Position numbers and translations under genes: made by a program
The notes under the pieces: model-generated
Database searches by the model: none
Seen by the model: only the letters and a program-made list of their open reading frames with translations
What the model was told of the DNA's origin: nothing
Part shown: positions 7,465 through 16,649 of the stretch, one piece after another
Numbering within the stretch: the stretch's first letter is position 1
Layout: each line of letters begins with the position of its first letter
Assembly (NCBI GenBank): GCA_949289565.1
Contig: CASEOO010000043.1
Span: 175,333-239,332, forward strand
DNA: 64,000 nt
Origin: an uncultured Bacteroidales bacterium
GTDB lineage: Bacteria; Bacteroidota; Bacteroidia; Bacteroidales; UBA932
Direction: 5' to 3'

Positions 7465-10400
7465 ATGAAAAAATTTCCAATCTTGTTAGTATGCCTCGCC
7501 ATGGCATACGTGACCGGAGCACGTGAAAGGACATTCACCGTGACATCGCCGGACTTGACCAATGAAGTGACTGTCAATCAGACGGATTCAGGATTTTCAA
7601 TACAAGTAAGCCATGACGGGAAGACAGTGTGCGATATCAAGGACATATCCATGACTGTGGACGGTGTCTGCTGGAACGGGGCGGCATCATTCCGGAAGGC
7701 GGCCAGGACATCGGCAAGCAGGGAACTGCATCCCGCGGCGCCGAGAAAATTTTCAACTCTGGAGGACAGATACAACCAGCTGAGCCTGGAGTATGGTGAC
7801 TATTCTTTTCAGGTGCGCGTGTATGAGGAAGGCGCGGCCTGGCGTTTCTGCGGAAAGCAGGATCGTGAAGGGAGGATCGAAAGTGAATCGGCTGAATTCG
7901 TTTTCAGTCCCGGCTGCCAGTCATATACACAGCTCACTGACAAGATGCAGAACTGGTTCGAGTTCCATTATACCGTGCAGGATGTCGGGTCACTGCCGCA
8001 GGACAAATTCTCGCTGATGCCCATTATGGTCAGAAGCGAAGGATGCAATGTGCTGATTTCGGAGACAGACCTGTACGGCTATGCCGGCTCATATCTGAAA
8101 CCGACAGGTGAAGGATTCAGGCTGAAGAGCGTGAACTGGCCGGCAAAAGAAGATTGGTACGAAGGCACCAACAAAATATACGTGACAGAGAGGGAAAATT
8201 ATATTGTCCGGACAGGACTGAAAAGAAATTTCCCTTGGAGGATAGCGGGCATTTACGATTCGGATGCAGAGATATTGGCAGGAACTCTGCCGGATATTGT
8301 GTGCGGGCAGGCAGAAGGCGACTGGTCGTGGGTGAAGCCGGGAAAGGCGCTGTGGGACTGGTGGAACGGACACAATATCTACAATGTGGATTTCAAGGCA
8401 GGAATCAATACAGAGACTTACATCTACATGGTGGATTATGCCACAGAGCATGGGCTGGAGTATATCCTCATCGATGAAGGATGGTCTGCAAAGGAAAGCC
8501 TGCTCGAACTGGCGTCCGGCGTGGATATACCTGCAATATGCGCACATGCGGCTGAAAAAGGCGTGGGCGTCATCCTCTGGTCGAAATGGCTGAACGTGGA
8601 AAGGGAGATGGACGAGGCCTTCGCCCTGCTCAAATCTTGGGGCGTGGCAGGGCTGAAGATAGACTGGATGGACAGGAATGACGGGAAAATGGTGGATTTC
8701 TACGAAAGAGTGCTCAAAAAAGCCGTGGAATATCAGCTGCTGATAGATTTCCACGGGTCTTATCCGCCTGACGGCATGGAAATAAGATATCCGGGACTGC
8801 TGACGAGGGAAGGCGTGTACGGTCTGGAAAATTCCAGATGGAGAACGGACTGCACTCCGCAGCATCAGGTGAGCATACCTTTCATACGCCAGTGGGCCGG
8901 CCCGATGGATTTCACTCCTGGTTCGATGCTGAATGCCCAGCCTGAATCGTTCCGTCCCGTACAGGACGAGCCTATGAGCATGGGGACCCGCTGCCATCAG
9001 CTGGCCATGTATATAGTCTATGAAAGTCCTCTTCAGATGGTGTCAGACAGCCCGTCTAAATACGACGAGAATCCTGAGTCTCTGGATTTTATAAGTCATG
9101 TTCCGACAGTCTGGGACGAGACCGTGCCTCTCATCGGCAGGATAGGCGAGGCAGCCGGAGTGGCCAGACGCGCCGGGGAAAACTGGTTCATAGGTGTGAT
9201 GAACGGCTGTGATTCATCCATGACAGTGAATCTCCCTCTGGATTTCCTGGGAGAAGGGACATACAGGATGATTCTTTTCTCGGACGGAGAGAATGCTGGC
9301 AGAAATGCGAAAGACCACAGGATCACGGAAACGGAAGTGTCTTCAGCCGATACACTGAGACTGGAGCTCGCGCGCAACGGAGGAGCGGCCGCCATGCTGG
9401 AAACAACCGGAGCGGCTGCGGGAATCAGACCGGCAGAGTCCTGTCCGCAGGAACTGTCATATCCGGCCTTGTCCGCAGACGGCACACCTCTTTACAAAGA
9501 TGCTTCAGCACCTGTCGACAAGCGTGTCGAAGATCTGCTTTCACGGATGACTCTCCGGGAGAAAGCCGCCCAGCTGAACCAGTATGCTCTCGGAGAGAAT
9601 GACAATGCGAACAATCTCGGAGCACCGATAGACCAGGTCCCGGCGGAAATCGGCTCGGTCATCTATTTCAGCGATGATGCAGTGCTCCGCAATGAAATGC
9701 AGCGGCGGGCGATGGAAGAAACCCGTCTGGGCATTCCGATACTTTTCGGCTACGATGTCATCCATGGTTTCAGAACCATATATCCGATACCTCTGGCCAT
9801 AGGGGCATCGTGGAATCCGGAACTGGCAGGCAAGGCATGCCGCATGGCCGCCATGGAAGCATATAACGCAGGCATTGACTGGACTTTCTCTCCGATGGTG
9901 GATATCGCGCGGGATCCGCGCTGGGGCAGGATAGCCGAAGGCTATGGCGAAGACCCGTATCTGACATCCGTATTCGGCGCTGCATCAGTGAAGGCATACC
10001 AGGGCGATGACCTGTCCGAACCTGGGAACATCGCGGCCTGCCTTAAGCACTATGTCGGCTACGGAGCTTCGGAAGCTGGACGTGACTATGTTCCTGCGGA
10101 AGTTTCTCGTCAGGCTCTATGGGACACGTATCTGCCTCCGTTCGAGGCTGGAATCAAAGCCGGGGCGGCCACAGTCATGAGCTCCTTCAACATTCTCAGC
10201 GGCGTTCCAGGCTCTGCGAACAGATACACTCTGACTGAAATCCTGAAAGAAAAATGGGGACACGACGGCTTCACTGTTTCCGACTGGAATTCGGTGCTGC
10301 AGCTGATAAACCAGGGCATGGCCGGAAACGGCAAGGATGCAGCCATGCATGCGATCAACACAGGAGTGGACATGGATATGGTGGATGCCCTGTACATGAA

Positions 10401-11613
10401 GCATCTGGAAGAACTGGTGGCAGAAGGCAAGGTGCCGGTGGAGCGTGTGGACGATGCCGTGAGACGCATTCTGAAACTGAAATTCAAGCTCGGCCTTTTC
10501 GAAAACCCGTACACGGAAGCCAAACCTGCCGAAGAATGGGTGCTGCTGCCGGAAAGCCGTGACGCCGCGCTGAAGCTGGCGGAAGAATCCATGGTGCTGC
10601 TGAAAAACGAGGACGGCATCCTCCCTCTGAAAAAAGGCTGCAAGGCGGCCCTCATCGGGCCAATGGCGAAAAACCGGGAAGACCTTCTCGGCTCATGGCA
10701 CGGACGCGGACGGGCAGAGGATGTGATCAGCATTTTCGACGGACTTTCCGAAGTATTGCCGGAAATGACTTATGCCGAGGGCTGCGATTTCGATGGAGAA
10801 GACTGTTCCGGATTCGATGAAGCTGTGAAAACTGCTTCAGAAGCCGACGTCGTGCTCCTGTGTCTCGGAGAAAAATTCAACTGGAGCGGCGAGAACGCAT
10901 CTCGGTCGGACATCTCGCTGCCTGAGATACAGGAAAAACTGCTACTGGCCGTAAAAAAGGCCGGGAAACCTGTCGTGGTCCTGCTCTCGAACGGCCGCCC
11001 GCTCGACCTGACGAGGATTTCGCCTGTGGCTGATGCCGTGCTGGAGATCTGGCAGCCGGGAGTGATGGCCGGACCTGCAGTGGCCTCAGTGCTGACAGGC
11101 AAGACCAATCCTTCAGGCCGTCTGACCGCGACTTTCCCGTATACCGCAGGCCAGATTCCGATTTACTACAATCACCGGAACGCCGCCAGGCCGGACACCT
11201 GGGGACGCTTCCAGGACATTCCGAGCACTCCGATGTACGAGTTCGGATATGGACTCAGCTATACCTCATACGAATACGGACCTCTGAGTGTTTCTGCTGA
11301 CAGTTTCACTGTCAATGACACAGTCACCGCCAGTGTGACAATCACCAATACCGGAGACATGGACGGGAAAGAGACTGTGCAGTGGTACATCTGCGACCCG
11401 TACTCCACCATCACCCGCCCGGTGAAGGAACTCAAGCATTTCGAAAAGAAGCTGATACCTGCCGGTGAATCATGCACATTCACATTCGAGATAGATCCGA
11501 TGCGAGATCTTTCTTTCGTAAACGAGGATGGAGAACGGTTCATAGAACCGGGTGAATTCCTTATCATCGTTGGTGACCAGGAATTCAGAATCACATTGAC
11601 CGGACGAAAATGA
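7465..11613 (+). CDS. Two-enzyme fusion: GH97 glycosidase followed by GH3 beta-glycosidase
   Basis: A single 1382-residue secreted polypeptide joining two complete glycoside hydrolases. I chose ATG 7465 because it opens a good signal peptide (MKKFPILLVCLAMAYVTGA); ATG 7441 is eight codons earlier. Residue numbers here count from 7441. The GH97 part (about 25-660) has the N-terminal beta domain, the (beta/alpha)8 barrel with LKIDWMD (Asp408, where the retaining alpha-galactosidase-like GH97 members place their nucleophile) and TREGVYGLE (Glu457). The GH3 part (about 682-1390) starts at LYKDASAPVDKRVEDLLSRM and has RDPRWGRIAEGYGEDPYL, CLKHYVGYG, the nucleophile block TVSDWNS (Asp948), and the C-terminal domains ending in a fibronectin-III-like module. 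Both active sites look intact. The reading frame is continuous with no sign of an assembly join. The substrate is inferred to be an alpha- and beta-linked oligosaccharide. Confidence 0.92.
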   Translation: MKKFPILLVCLAMAYVTGARERTFTVTSPDLTNEVTVNQTDSGFSIQVSHDGKTVCDIKDISMTVDGVCWNGAASFRKAARTSASRELHPAAPRKFSTLEDRYNQLSLEYGDYSFQVRVYEEGAAWRFCGKQDREGRIESESAEFVFSPGCQSYTQLTDKMQNWFEFHYTVQDVGSLPQDKFSLMPIMVRSEGCNVLISETDLYGYAGSYLKPTGEGFRLKSVNWPAKEDWYEGTNKIYVTERENYIVRTGLKRNFPWRIAGIYDSDAEILAGTLPDIVCGQAEGDWSWVKPGKALWDWWNGHNIYNVDFKAGINTETYIYMVDYATEHGLEYILIDEGWSAKESLLELASGVDIPAICAHAAEKGVGVILWSKWLNVEREMDEAFALLKSWGVAGLKIDWMDRNDGKMVDFYERVLKKAVEYQLLIDFHGSYPPDGMEIRYPGLLTREGVYGLENSRWRTDCTPQHQVSIPFIRQWAGPMDFTPGSMLNAQPESFRPVQDEPMSMGTRCHQLAMYIVYESPLQMVSDSPSKYDENPESLDFISHVPTVWDETVPLIGRIGEAAGVARRAGENWFIGVMNGCDSSMTVNLPLDFLGEGTYRMILFSDGENAGRNAKDHRITETEVSSADTLRLELARNGGAAAMLETTGAAAGIRPAESCPQELSYPALSADGTPLYKDASAPVDKRVEDLLSRMTLREKAAQLNQYALGENDNANNLGAPIDQVPAEIGSVIYFSDDAVLRNEMQRRAMEETRLGIPILFGYDVIHGFRTIYPIPLAIGASWNPELAGKACRMAAMEAYNAGIDWTFSPMVDIARDPRWGRIAEGYGEDPYLTSVFGAASVKAYQGDDLSEPGNIAACLKHYVGYGASEAGRDYVPAEVSRQALWDTYLPPFEAGIKAGAATVMSSFNILSGVPGSANRYTLTEILKEKWGHDGFTVSDWNSVLQLINQGMAGNGKDAAMHAINTGVDMDMVDALYMKHLEELVAEGKVPVERVDDAVRRILKLKFKLGLFENPYTEAKPAEEWVLLPESRDAALKLAEESMVLLKNEDGILPLKKGCKAALIGPMAKNREDLLGSWHGRGRAEDVISIFDGLSEVLPEMTYAEGCDFDGEDCSGFDEAVKTASEADVVLLCLGEKFNWSGENASRSDISLPEIQEKLLLAVKKAGKPVVVLLSNGRPLDLTRISPVADAVLEIWQPGVMAGPAVASVLTGKTNPSGRLTATFPYTAGQIPIYYNHRNAARPDTWGRFQDIPSTPMYEFGYGLSYTSYEYGPLSVSADSFTVNDTVTASVTITNTGDMDGKETVQWYICDPYSTITRPVKELKHFEKKLIPAGESCTFTFEIDPMRDLSFVNEDGERFIEPGEFLIIVGDQEFRITLTGRK

Positions 11614-11646
11614 TAAAATCATTATCTTTACAGAAAATTTTCCGTG

Positions 11647-14151
11647 ATGACAAGAATAATTCATGCGCTATGCGCAATTATGGCGTTGCTGACAAGCGGC
11701 GCGGCTTATGGACAGAGATCCGAAACCCTGCTGGAGAAGGACTGGAAATTCACCCGGGACGATTCCGTGGAATATTCGGAACCGGGCTATGACGATTCTG
11801 CATGGCAGAGCGTTACCGTGCCGCATGACTGGGCCATCTACGGGCCGTTCAGCGAGTGGAACGACAGGCAGAATATCGCCATTGTCCAGGACGGCCAGAC
11901 CGACGCCATGGAACATGCCGGACGCACGGGAGGCCTTCCGTTCACCGGGACAGGATGGTACAGGACTGAATTCGAAGTCACGGACCTGGGCGGAGGACGC
12001 AGGTGCAGCCTCGTCTTCGACGGGGCCATGAGCCATGCACGTGTCTGGATAAACGGACAGGAGGCATGCTACTGGCCGTACGGCTACAATTCGTTCCATT
12101 TCGATGCCACGCCGTATGTCCATGAGGGGATGAACACTCTGGCGGTGCGTCTGGAAAACGAGGCCGAGAGCTCCCGCTGGTATCCGGGCGCGGGACTGTA
12201 CAGGAACGTGCACGTGGTCTTCACCTCAGATGCACATGTCCCGGTGTGGGGCACGCAGGTGATTACCGAGGAAATCGGGGAAGGATATGCGAGGGTCTCG
12301 CAGAAGACCGGCCTCGCATTGCCGGAAGGCAGGAGCATGGAGGATTACAGGATAGTGACCGAAATCATTGACGGGAACGGCATGGCCGTGACGTCAGCCG
12401 AAACTGCGGGGACTGAGTTTGACGGAGGCATTTTCCGTCAGGAGTTCATAGTCAGGGACCCTCAGCTGTGGACACCCGAGACTCCTGCACTGTACACCTC
12501 TGTGTCGAAAATATACGAAGGGGATGAGCTGAAGGACGAGTACCGGACGGTGTTCGGTATCAGGACAGTGGAGGTCAGGCAGGGAGAAGGCTTTCTCCTG
12601 AACGGGGAGAGGGTCGAGTTCCGGGGAGTGTGCAACCACCACGATCTGGGACCGCTTGGAGGCATAGCTAACGATGCCGGTATCAGGAGGCAGATAAGGA
12701 TGCTGAAGGATATGGGCTGCAATGCGATACGGACTTCGCACAACATGCCTGCGCCGGAGTTAGTGAGGGCGTGTGACGAGATGGGAATGATGCTGATGGC
12801 GGAGTCGTTCGACGAATGGGTCACGCCGAAGATGCCGAACGGCTATCACAAGCTTTTCGACGCATGGGCTGAAAAGGACCTGGTGAACCTCATCCGGCAT
12901 TTCCGGAACAGTCCGAGCGTAGTGATGTGGTGCATAGGGAATGAAGTCCCGGACCAGGCTGACGGAGACATGGGCCCGAAGCTCACTCTCATGCTTCAGA
13001 ATATCTGCCACAGGGAGGACCCGACCAGGCCGGTGACGCAGGGAATGGACAACCCTGATGCCGTCACTACGAACAACATGGCCGCCGTGATGGATGTGCC
13101 TGGCTTCAATTACAGGCCTCACAAATATCAGATAAATTATTCCAGGCTTCCTCAGAGGCTCATTCTCGGCAGCGAGACGGCATCCACAGTCAGTTCACGC
13201 GGCGTGTACAAGTTTCCTGCAGAGAGACGCTCGATGCAGAAATATCCGGACCACCAGGCTTCATCATACGATCTGGAGCACTGTTCCTGGTCGAATTTGC
13301 CCGAAGATGACTTCATACAGCACGAGGACCTGCCGTACTGCATCGGGGAATTCGTGTGGACAGGCTTCGACTACCTCGGAGAACCCACTCCGTACTACTC
13401 TGACTGGCCAAGCCATTCATCGCTTTTCGGCATCATAGATCTGGCAGGCATACCAAAGGACAGGTACTGGCTTTACAGAAGCCATTGGAATCCGAAGGCC
13501 GAGACCCTGCACATACTCCCTCACTGGAACTGGGAGGGACGTGAAGGAGAGGTCACGCCGATATTCGTCTACACTAACCATCCTTCGGCGGAGGTGTTCA
13601 TCAACGGGAAGAGCCAGGGCATGCGCACCAAGGACACCACAGTGACAGTGTTCAACAGCGCGGACTCTGCTTCCATTGCCGGGCTGAAAAGGCAGAGCCG
13701 CTACAGGCTGATGTGGATGGATACGGTCTATGAGCCGGGTACGGTGAAGGTGGTGGCATACGATGCAGACGGGAATCCGGTGGCGGAAAAGGAGATGCAT
13801 ACGGCAGGCAAGCCGTACCGGATAGAACTCAGCGCCGACCGCGACACCATCATGGCCGACGGCAAGGACCTGTCCTTCGTCACCGTGAAGGTCACTGACA
13901 AAGACGGCAATCTGTGTCCGCTTGCGGACAATGAAATCGTGTTCAAAGTCAGGGGCTGCGGCTGGTACCGTGCCGGTGCCAACGGTGACCCGACCTCTCT
14001 GGAGCCGTTCCAGAGGCCACGGATGAAGGTTTTCTCCGGGATGATGACTGCCATCGTCTCATCGACTGAAGAGCCGGGGGAAATCATCCTCGAAGCCACG
14101 TCAAGGGGACTGAAGAAGGCCGTCATCCGGCTCATCTCGGTCGTAGAGTAA
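11647..14151 (+). CDS. GH2 beta-galactosidase-like glycoside hydrolase
   Basis: Secreted family-2 glycosidase of 834 aa, starting at ATG 11647 (a GTG lies one codon upstream) with a signal peptide ending near SGAAYG. The sugar-binding domain (WKFTRDDS through SSRWYPGAGLYRNV) is followed by the immunoglobulin-like domain, the catalytic barrel with EFRGVCNHHDLG, the acid/base block WCIGNEVPD (Glu about 434) and the nucleophile block YCIGEFVWTGFDYLGEP (Glu about 569). C-terminal beta domains include a DUF4982/Big-like region (RIELSADRDTIMADGKDLSFV). The closest typical activity is beta-galactosidase. It starts 33 bp after the GH97-GH3 fusion and is probably co-transcribed. A strong hairpin follows the gene. 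Confidence 0.9.
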   Translation: MTRIIHALCAIMALLTSGAAYGQRSETLLEKDWKFTRDDSVEYSEPGYDDSAWQSVTVPHDWAIYGPFSEWNDRQNIAIVQDGQTDAMEHAGRTGGLPFTGTGWYRTEFEVTDLGGGRRCSLVFDGAMSHARVWINGQEACYWPYGYNSFHFDATPYVHEGMNTLAVRLENEAESSRWYPGAGLYRNVHVVFTSDAHVPVWGTQVITEEIGEGYARVSQKTGLALPEGRSMEDYRIVTEIIDGNGMAVTSAETAGTEFDGGIFRQEFIVRDPQLWTPETPALYTSVSKIYEGDELKDEYRTVFGIRTVEVRQGEGFLLNGERVEFRGVCNHHDLGPLGGIANDAGIRRQIRMLKDMGCNAIRTSHNMPAPELVRACDEMGMMLMAESFDEWVTPKMPNGYHKLFDAWAEKDLVNLIRHFRNSPSVVMWCIGNEVPDQADGDMGPKLTLMLQNICHREDPTRPVTQGMDNPDAVTTNNMAAVMDVPGFNYRPHKYQINYSRLPQRLILGSETASTVSSRGVYKFPAERRSMQKYPDHQASSYDLEHCSWSNLPEDDFIQHEDLPYCIGEFVWTGFDYLGEPTPYYSDWPSHSSLFGIIDLAGIPKDRYWLYRSHWNPKAETLHILPHWNWEGREGEVTPIFVYTNHPSAEVFINGKSQGMRTKDTTVTVFNSADSASIAGLKRQSRYRLMWMDTVYEPGTVKVVAYDADGNPVAEKEMHTAGKPYRIELSADRDTIMADGKDLSFVTVKVTDKDGNLCPLADNEIVFKVRGCGWYRAGANGDPTSLEPFQRPRMKVFSGMMTAIVSSTEEPGEIILEATSRGLKKAVIRLISVVE

Positions 14152-14163
14152 CTTCAGTTACGC

Positions 14164-14203
14164 CGGACTAACGCCGTCTGGAAGCGAAAACGTGGTTAGT
14201 CCG
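14164..14203 (+). terminator. Rho-independent terminator between convergent GH2 and GH3 genes
   Basis: CGGACTAAC (14164-14172) pairs with GTTAGTCCG (14195-14203), followed by an A/T-rich stretch ending in six T at 14214-14219. It closes the rightward esterase-GH97/GH3-GH2 run. Confidence 0.7.
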
Positions 14204-14245
14204 ACATTAAGTATTTTTTAGCCGGCAGCGGGCCGATCGCCATCG

Positions 14246-16549
14246 TCATTTCACCCGGAAACTTGTTTTCAGCAAGTCTTCATCTGCGGATGACGAGCCC
14301 GCCATCACGATGAATTCGCCAGGCTCGACTATCGGCTTCAGGTTCTTGTCCAGGAAGCGCAGTTTGTCTGGAGTCACTGTGAATTCCACAGTCTTGGTTT
14401 CACCAGGTTCAAGAGAAATCCTTGCGAAATCCTTCAGTTCCTTCACCGGCCTGGTCACCTGCGAAAACCTGTCCCGGATATAGAGCTGCACTATCTCATC
14501 GCCGTCCATTGCTCCGTGGTTCGTCACTTTCACGCTGACCTTCACCTGGCCGTCGGCAGGGATTTCAGTGCGGTCGATGCTCAGATCCGAGTATTCATAC
14601 TCATTGTATGACAGGCCATAGCCGAACGGATAGAGAGGAGTGCTCGGCGTGACTGCATAAGGATGGAAATACTGTGAAGGCTTGTGATTGTAGATCATCT
14701 GCACCTGTCCGGAAGAGCGCGGAATCGTCACGGCCAGTTTCGCGGATGGATTCACTTTCCCGTACAGAATCTCGGCTATCGCCTGGCCTCCATACATGCC
14801 CGGTTCCCATGCGTTCACCAAGGCCGGAAGATGCTCTGCAGCCCATTCCACGCCCAGCGGCCTGCCGGATATCAGCACCAGCACCGTCGGCTTTCCTGAG
14901 GCGTGTACCTTCTCTATCAGCTCGTTCTGAAGACCTACCAGGTCAATGTCGGACCGGTCCGTATCCTCGCCGGAAGTCCTCTCGGTCCAGCGCCCACGGT
15001 ACATGTATTCCCCTGCGACCACTATGTTCAGATCGCAGGTCCGTGCCAATGACGCAGCCCTGTCCACCTGCCTGCGTGACATGTTCCGAGGATCCCAGCC
15101 CTGGTCCACGAACACGAAATCCGTCTCCGGCGAGACTTCCTTCAGTCCTTCGAGCACAGTAGTGACATTCTCCGGCTTCTGGTCCGCGCTCCAGTCTCCC
15201 AGGATATTGTGGTCATCGGCATTGATACCCGTTACCAGGACTCTGCGGTATTTTTCCGGACTGAGAGGGAGAAGGCCGTCGTTTTTCAGCAGGACTATGG
15301 ATTTCCTGGCCGCCTCCAGAGCTGTCTGTCTGTGAGCGTCACACAGTCTCACGTCCATCGTGGTCTCCTCATCGGCATAAGGATGCTCGAAAAGGCCCAG
15401 GCGGAACTTTATATCCAGAATCCTCCTCACGGACTCGTCTATACGGCTTTCCGGTATACGGCCTTCACGAACCAGTTCGCAGACATATTCGTTCCAGTAA
15501 ACCCCGTGCATATGCATGTCCATCCCGGCCATTATGCTCTGGTAAAATGCTTCTTTCAGGTTCTCGGCAGTGGCGTGGAGATCGTATATATGCTCTATGT
15601 CCATCCAGTCGCTCACCACAAAGCCTTTGAACCCCCATTCACCGCGTGCCACTTCCTCCATCAGCCATTCGTTAGAATGGCATGGTATTCCGTTCAGCTC
15701 GTTGTGGGCTGTCATCAGGGACATCGTCCCTGCATCCACGCCCGCCTCGAACGGCGGGAAGAAAACCTCCCTTATCGTCCTTTCAGACAAATCCGTCGGA
15801 GAGCCGTTCGTCCCGTTTATCGGCTGGCTGCCGCCTACGAAATGCTTGATGCAGGCCAGAACGTCATCAGATGACAGATCCCCTTGATAGCCTTTTACCG
15901 TAGCCACTCCCATCTTAGTTACAAGGTACGGGTCTTCTCCGTAGGTCTCCCCTACCCTGCCCCAGCGCGGGTCACGTGCCACCTCGACATTCGGATTGAA
16001 GGTCCAGTGCATGTTCATCGCACGCATCTCCGCAGCCGTCTCTCGCGCTATCCTGTATGCCAGATCTGTATCGAACGAACTTGCCAGTCCAATATTGGTC
16101 GGATAGACAGTATTGTCCGGCGCATTGGCATTGCCATGAATGGCATCTATTCCGAAAATGACAGGGATGGCGAGCCGGCTTTGAAGGGCCAGCGACTGAA
16201 GGTAGTTCGCCTCTTCGATGGTCAGCACATGCAGGAAAGAGCCTACCAGGCCCTGCCGCGTCCATTCCGCCACCGAGTCTGCGGTAAATCCAGGATAGAA
16301 GGCATTCGCCGTGTTGTTTTTCAAGTCCTCTTCAGACAGCGAGGCCTCGTTTTTCCTGATATGTTCCAGTCCGACGAACTGGTTCATCTGGCCGACCTTT
16401 TCTTCGAGAGTCATTCTCGAAAGAAGGTCTTCCACCCGTTTGGCTGCAGGAGCTGAGGCATCCAGGTAAACAGGGGCGTCTCCTCCAGCACAGGAAGAAA
16501 CGGCAGTCACAACTGATGTGATCATGGTCAATAGTCCTATGTTTTTCAT
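14246..16549 (-). CDS. GH3 beta-glucosidase-like lipoprotein
   Basis: A BglX-type family-3 beta-glycosidase, 767 aa. The signal peptide ends in a lipobox-like VSSCAG (Cys about residue 20), so it is probably membrane-anchored in the periplasm. Motifs in order: KRVEDLLSRMTLEEKVGQMNQ, FGIDAIHGNA, RDPRWGRVGETYGEDPYL, CIKHFVGG, and the nucleophile block VVSDWMDIE (Asp314). The C-terminal alpha/beta sandwich has an acid/base-region segment, and a fibronectin-III-like domain (EYSDLSIDRTEI onward) ends the protein. It resembles the GH3 half of the fusion at 7465-11613 but is clearly diverged. A perfect TATCTTTG -7 element lies 47 bp upstream. Monocistronic, convergent with GH2. Family call is firm; beta-glucoside versus beta-xyloside specificity is undetermined. 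Confidence 0.93.
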   Translation of the reverse strand: MKNIGLLTMITSVVTAVSSCAGGDAPVYLDASAPAAKRVEDLLSRMTLEEKVGQMNQFVGLEHIRKNEASLSEEDLKNNTANAFYPGFTADSVAEWTRQGLVGSFLHVLTIEEANYLQSLALQSRLAIPVIFGIDAIHGNANAPDNTVYPTNIGLASSFDTDLAYRIARETAAEMRAMNMHWTFNPNVEVARDPRWGRVGETYGEDPYLVTKMGVATVKGYQGDLSSDDVLACIKHFVGGSQPINGTNGSPTDLSERTIREVFFPPFEAGVDAGTMSLMTAHNELNGIPCHSNEWLMEEVARGEWGFKGFVVSDWMDIEHIYDLHATAENLKEAFYQSIMAGMDMHMHGVYWNEYVCELVREGRIPESRIDESVRRILDIKFRLGLFEHPYADEETTMDVRLCDAHRQTALEAARKSIVLLKNDGLLPLSPEKYRRVLVTGINADDHNILGDWSADQKPENVTTVLEGLKEVSPETDFVFVDQGWDPRNMSRRQVDRAASLARTCDLNIVVAGEYMYRGRWTERTSGEDTDRSDIDLVGLQNELIEKVHASGKPTVLVLISGRPLGVEWAAEHLPALVNAWEPGMYGGQAIAEILYGKVNPSAKLAVTIPRSSGQVQMIYNHKPSQYFHPYAVTPSTPLYPFGYGLSYNEYEYSDLSIDRTEIPADGQVKVSVKVTNHGAMDGDEIVQLYIRDRFSQVTRPVKELKDFARISLEPGETKTVEFTVTPDKLRFLDKNLKPIVEPGEFIVMAGSSSADEDLLKTSFRVK

Positions 16550-16595
16550 ATATGGGTAAATAAAATTTTATCAAACAAATAACAATCTTCATCTG

Positions 16596-16603
16596 CAAAG
16601 ATA
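16596..16603 (-). promoter_or_regulatory. Candidate Bacteroidota -7 promoter element for the GH3 gene
   Basis: Read on the minus strand this is TATCTTTG, an exact match to the TAnnTTTG -7 consensus of the phylum, 47 bp upstream of the GH3 start. No clear -33 element was found. Confidence 0.45.
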
Positions 16604-16649
16604 ACCGGAAAAAGCATCTTCAAATAACAAAATCGCACATAATAGTGTC

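Noticed and set aside
6714..7577. Open frame of 287 aa on the minus strand opposite the esterase and GH97 genes.
   Set aside because: No domain pattern, and it spans the gap between two well supported plus-strand genes.
8089..8997. Long open frame on the minus strand within the GH97-GH3 gene (302 aa).
   Set aside because: Its protein is low in sense, rich in His, Arg and Pro, and lies wholly opposite a gene with clear GH97 motifs. It is a shadow of codon bias.
15209..15874. Plus-strand open frame of 221 aa opposite the GH3 gene.
   Set aside because: GH3 signature motifs are on the other strand across the entire stretch.
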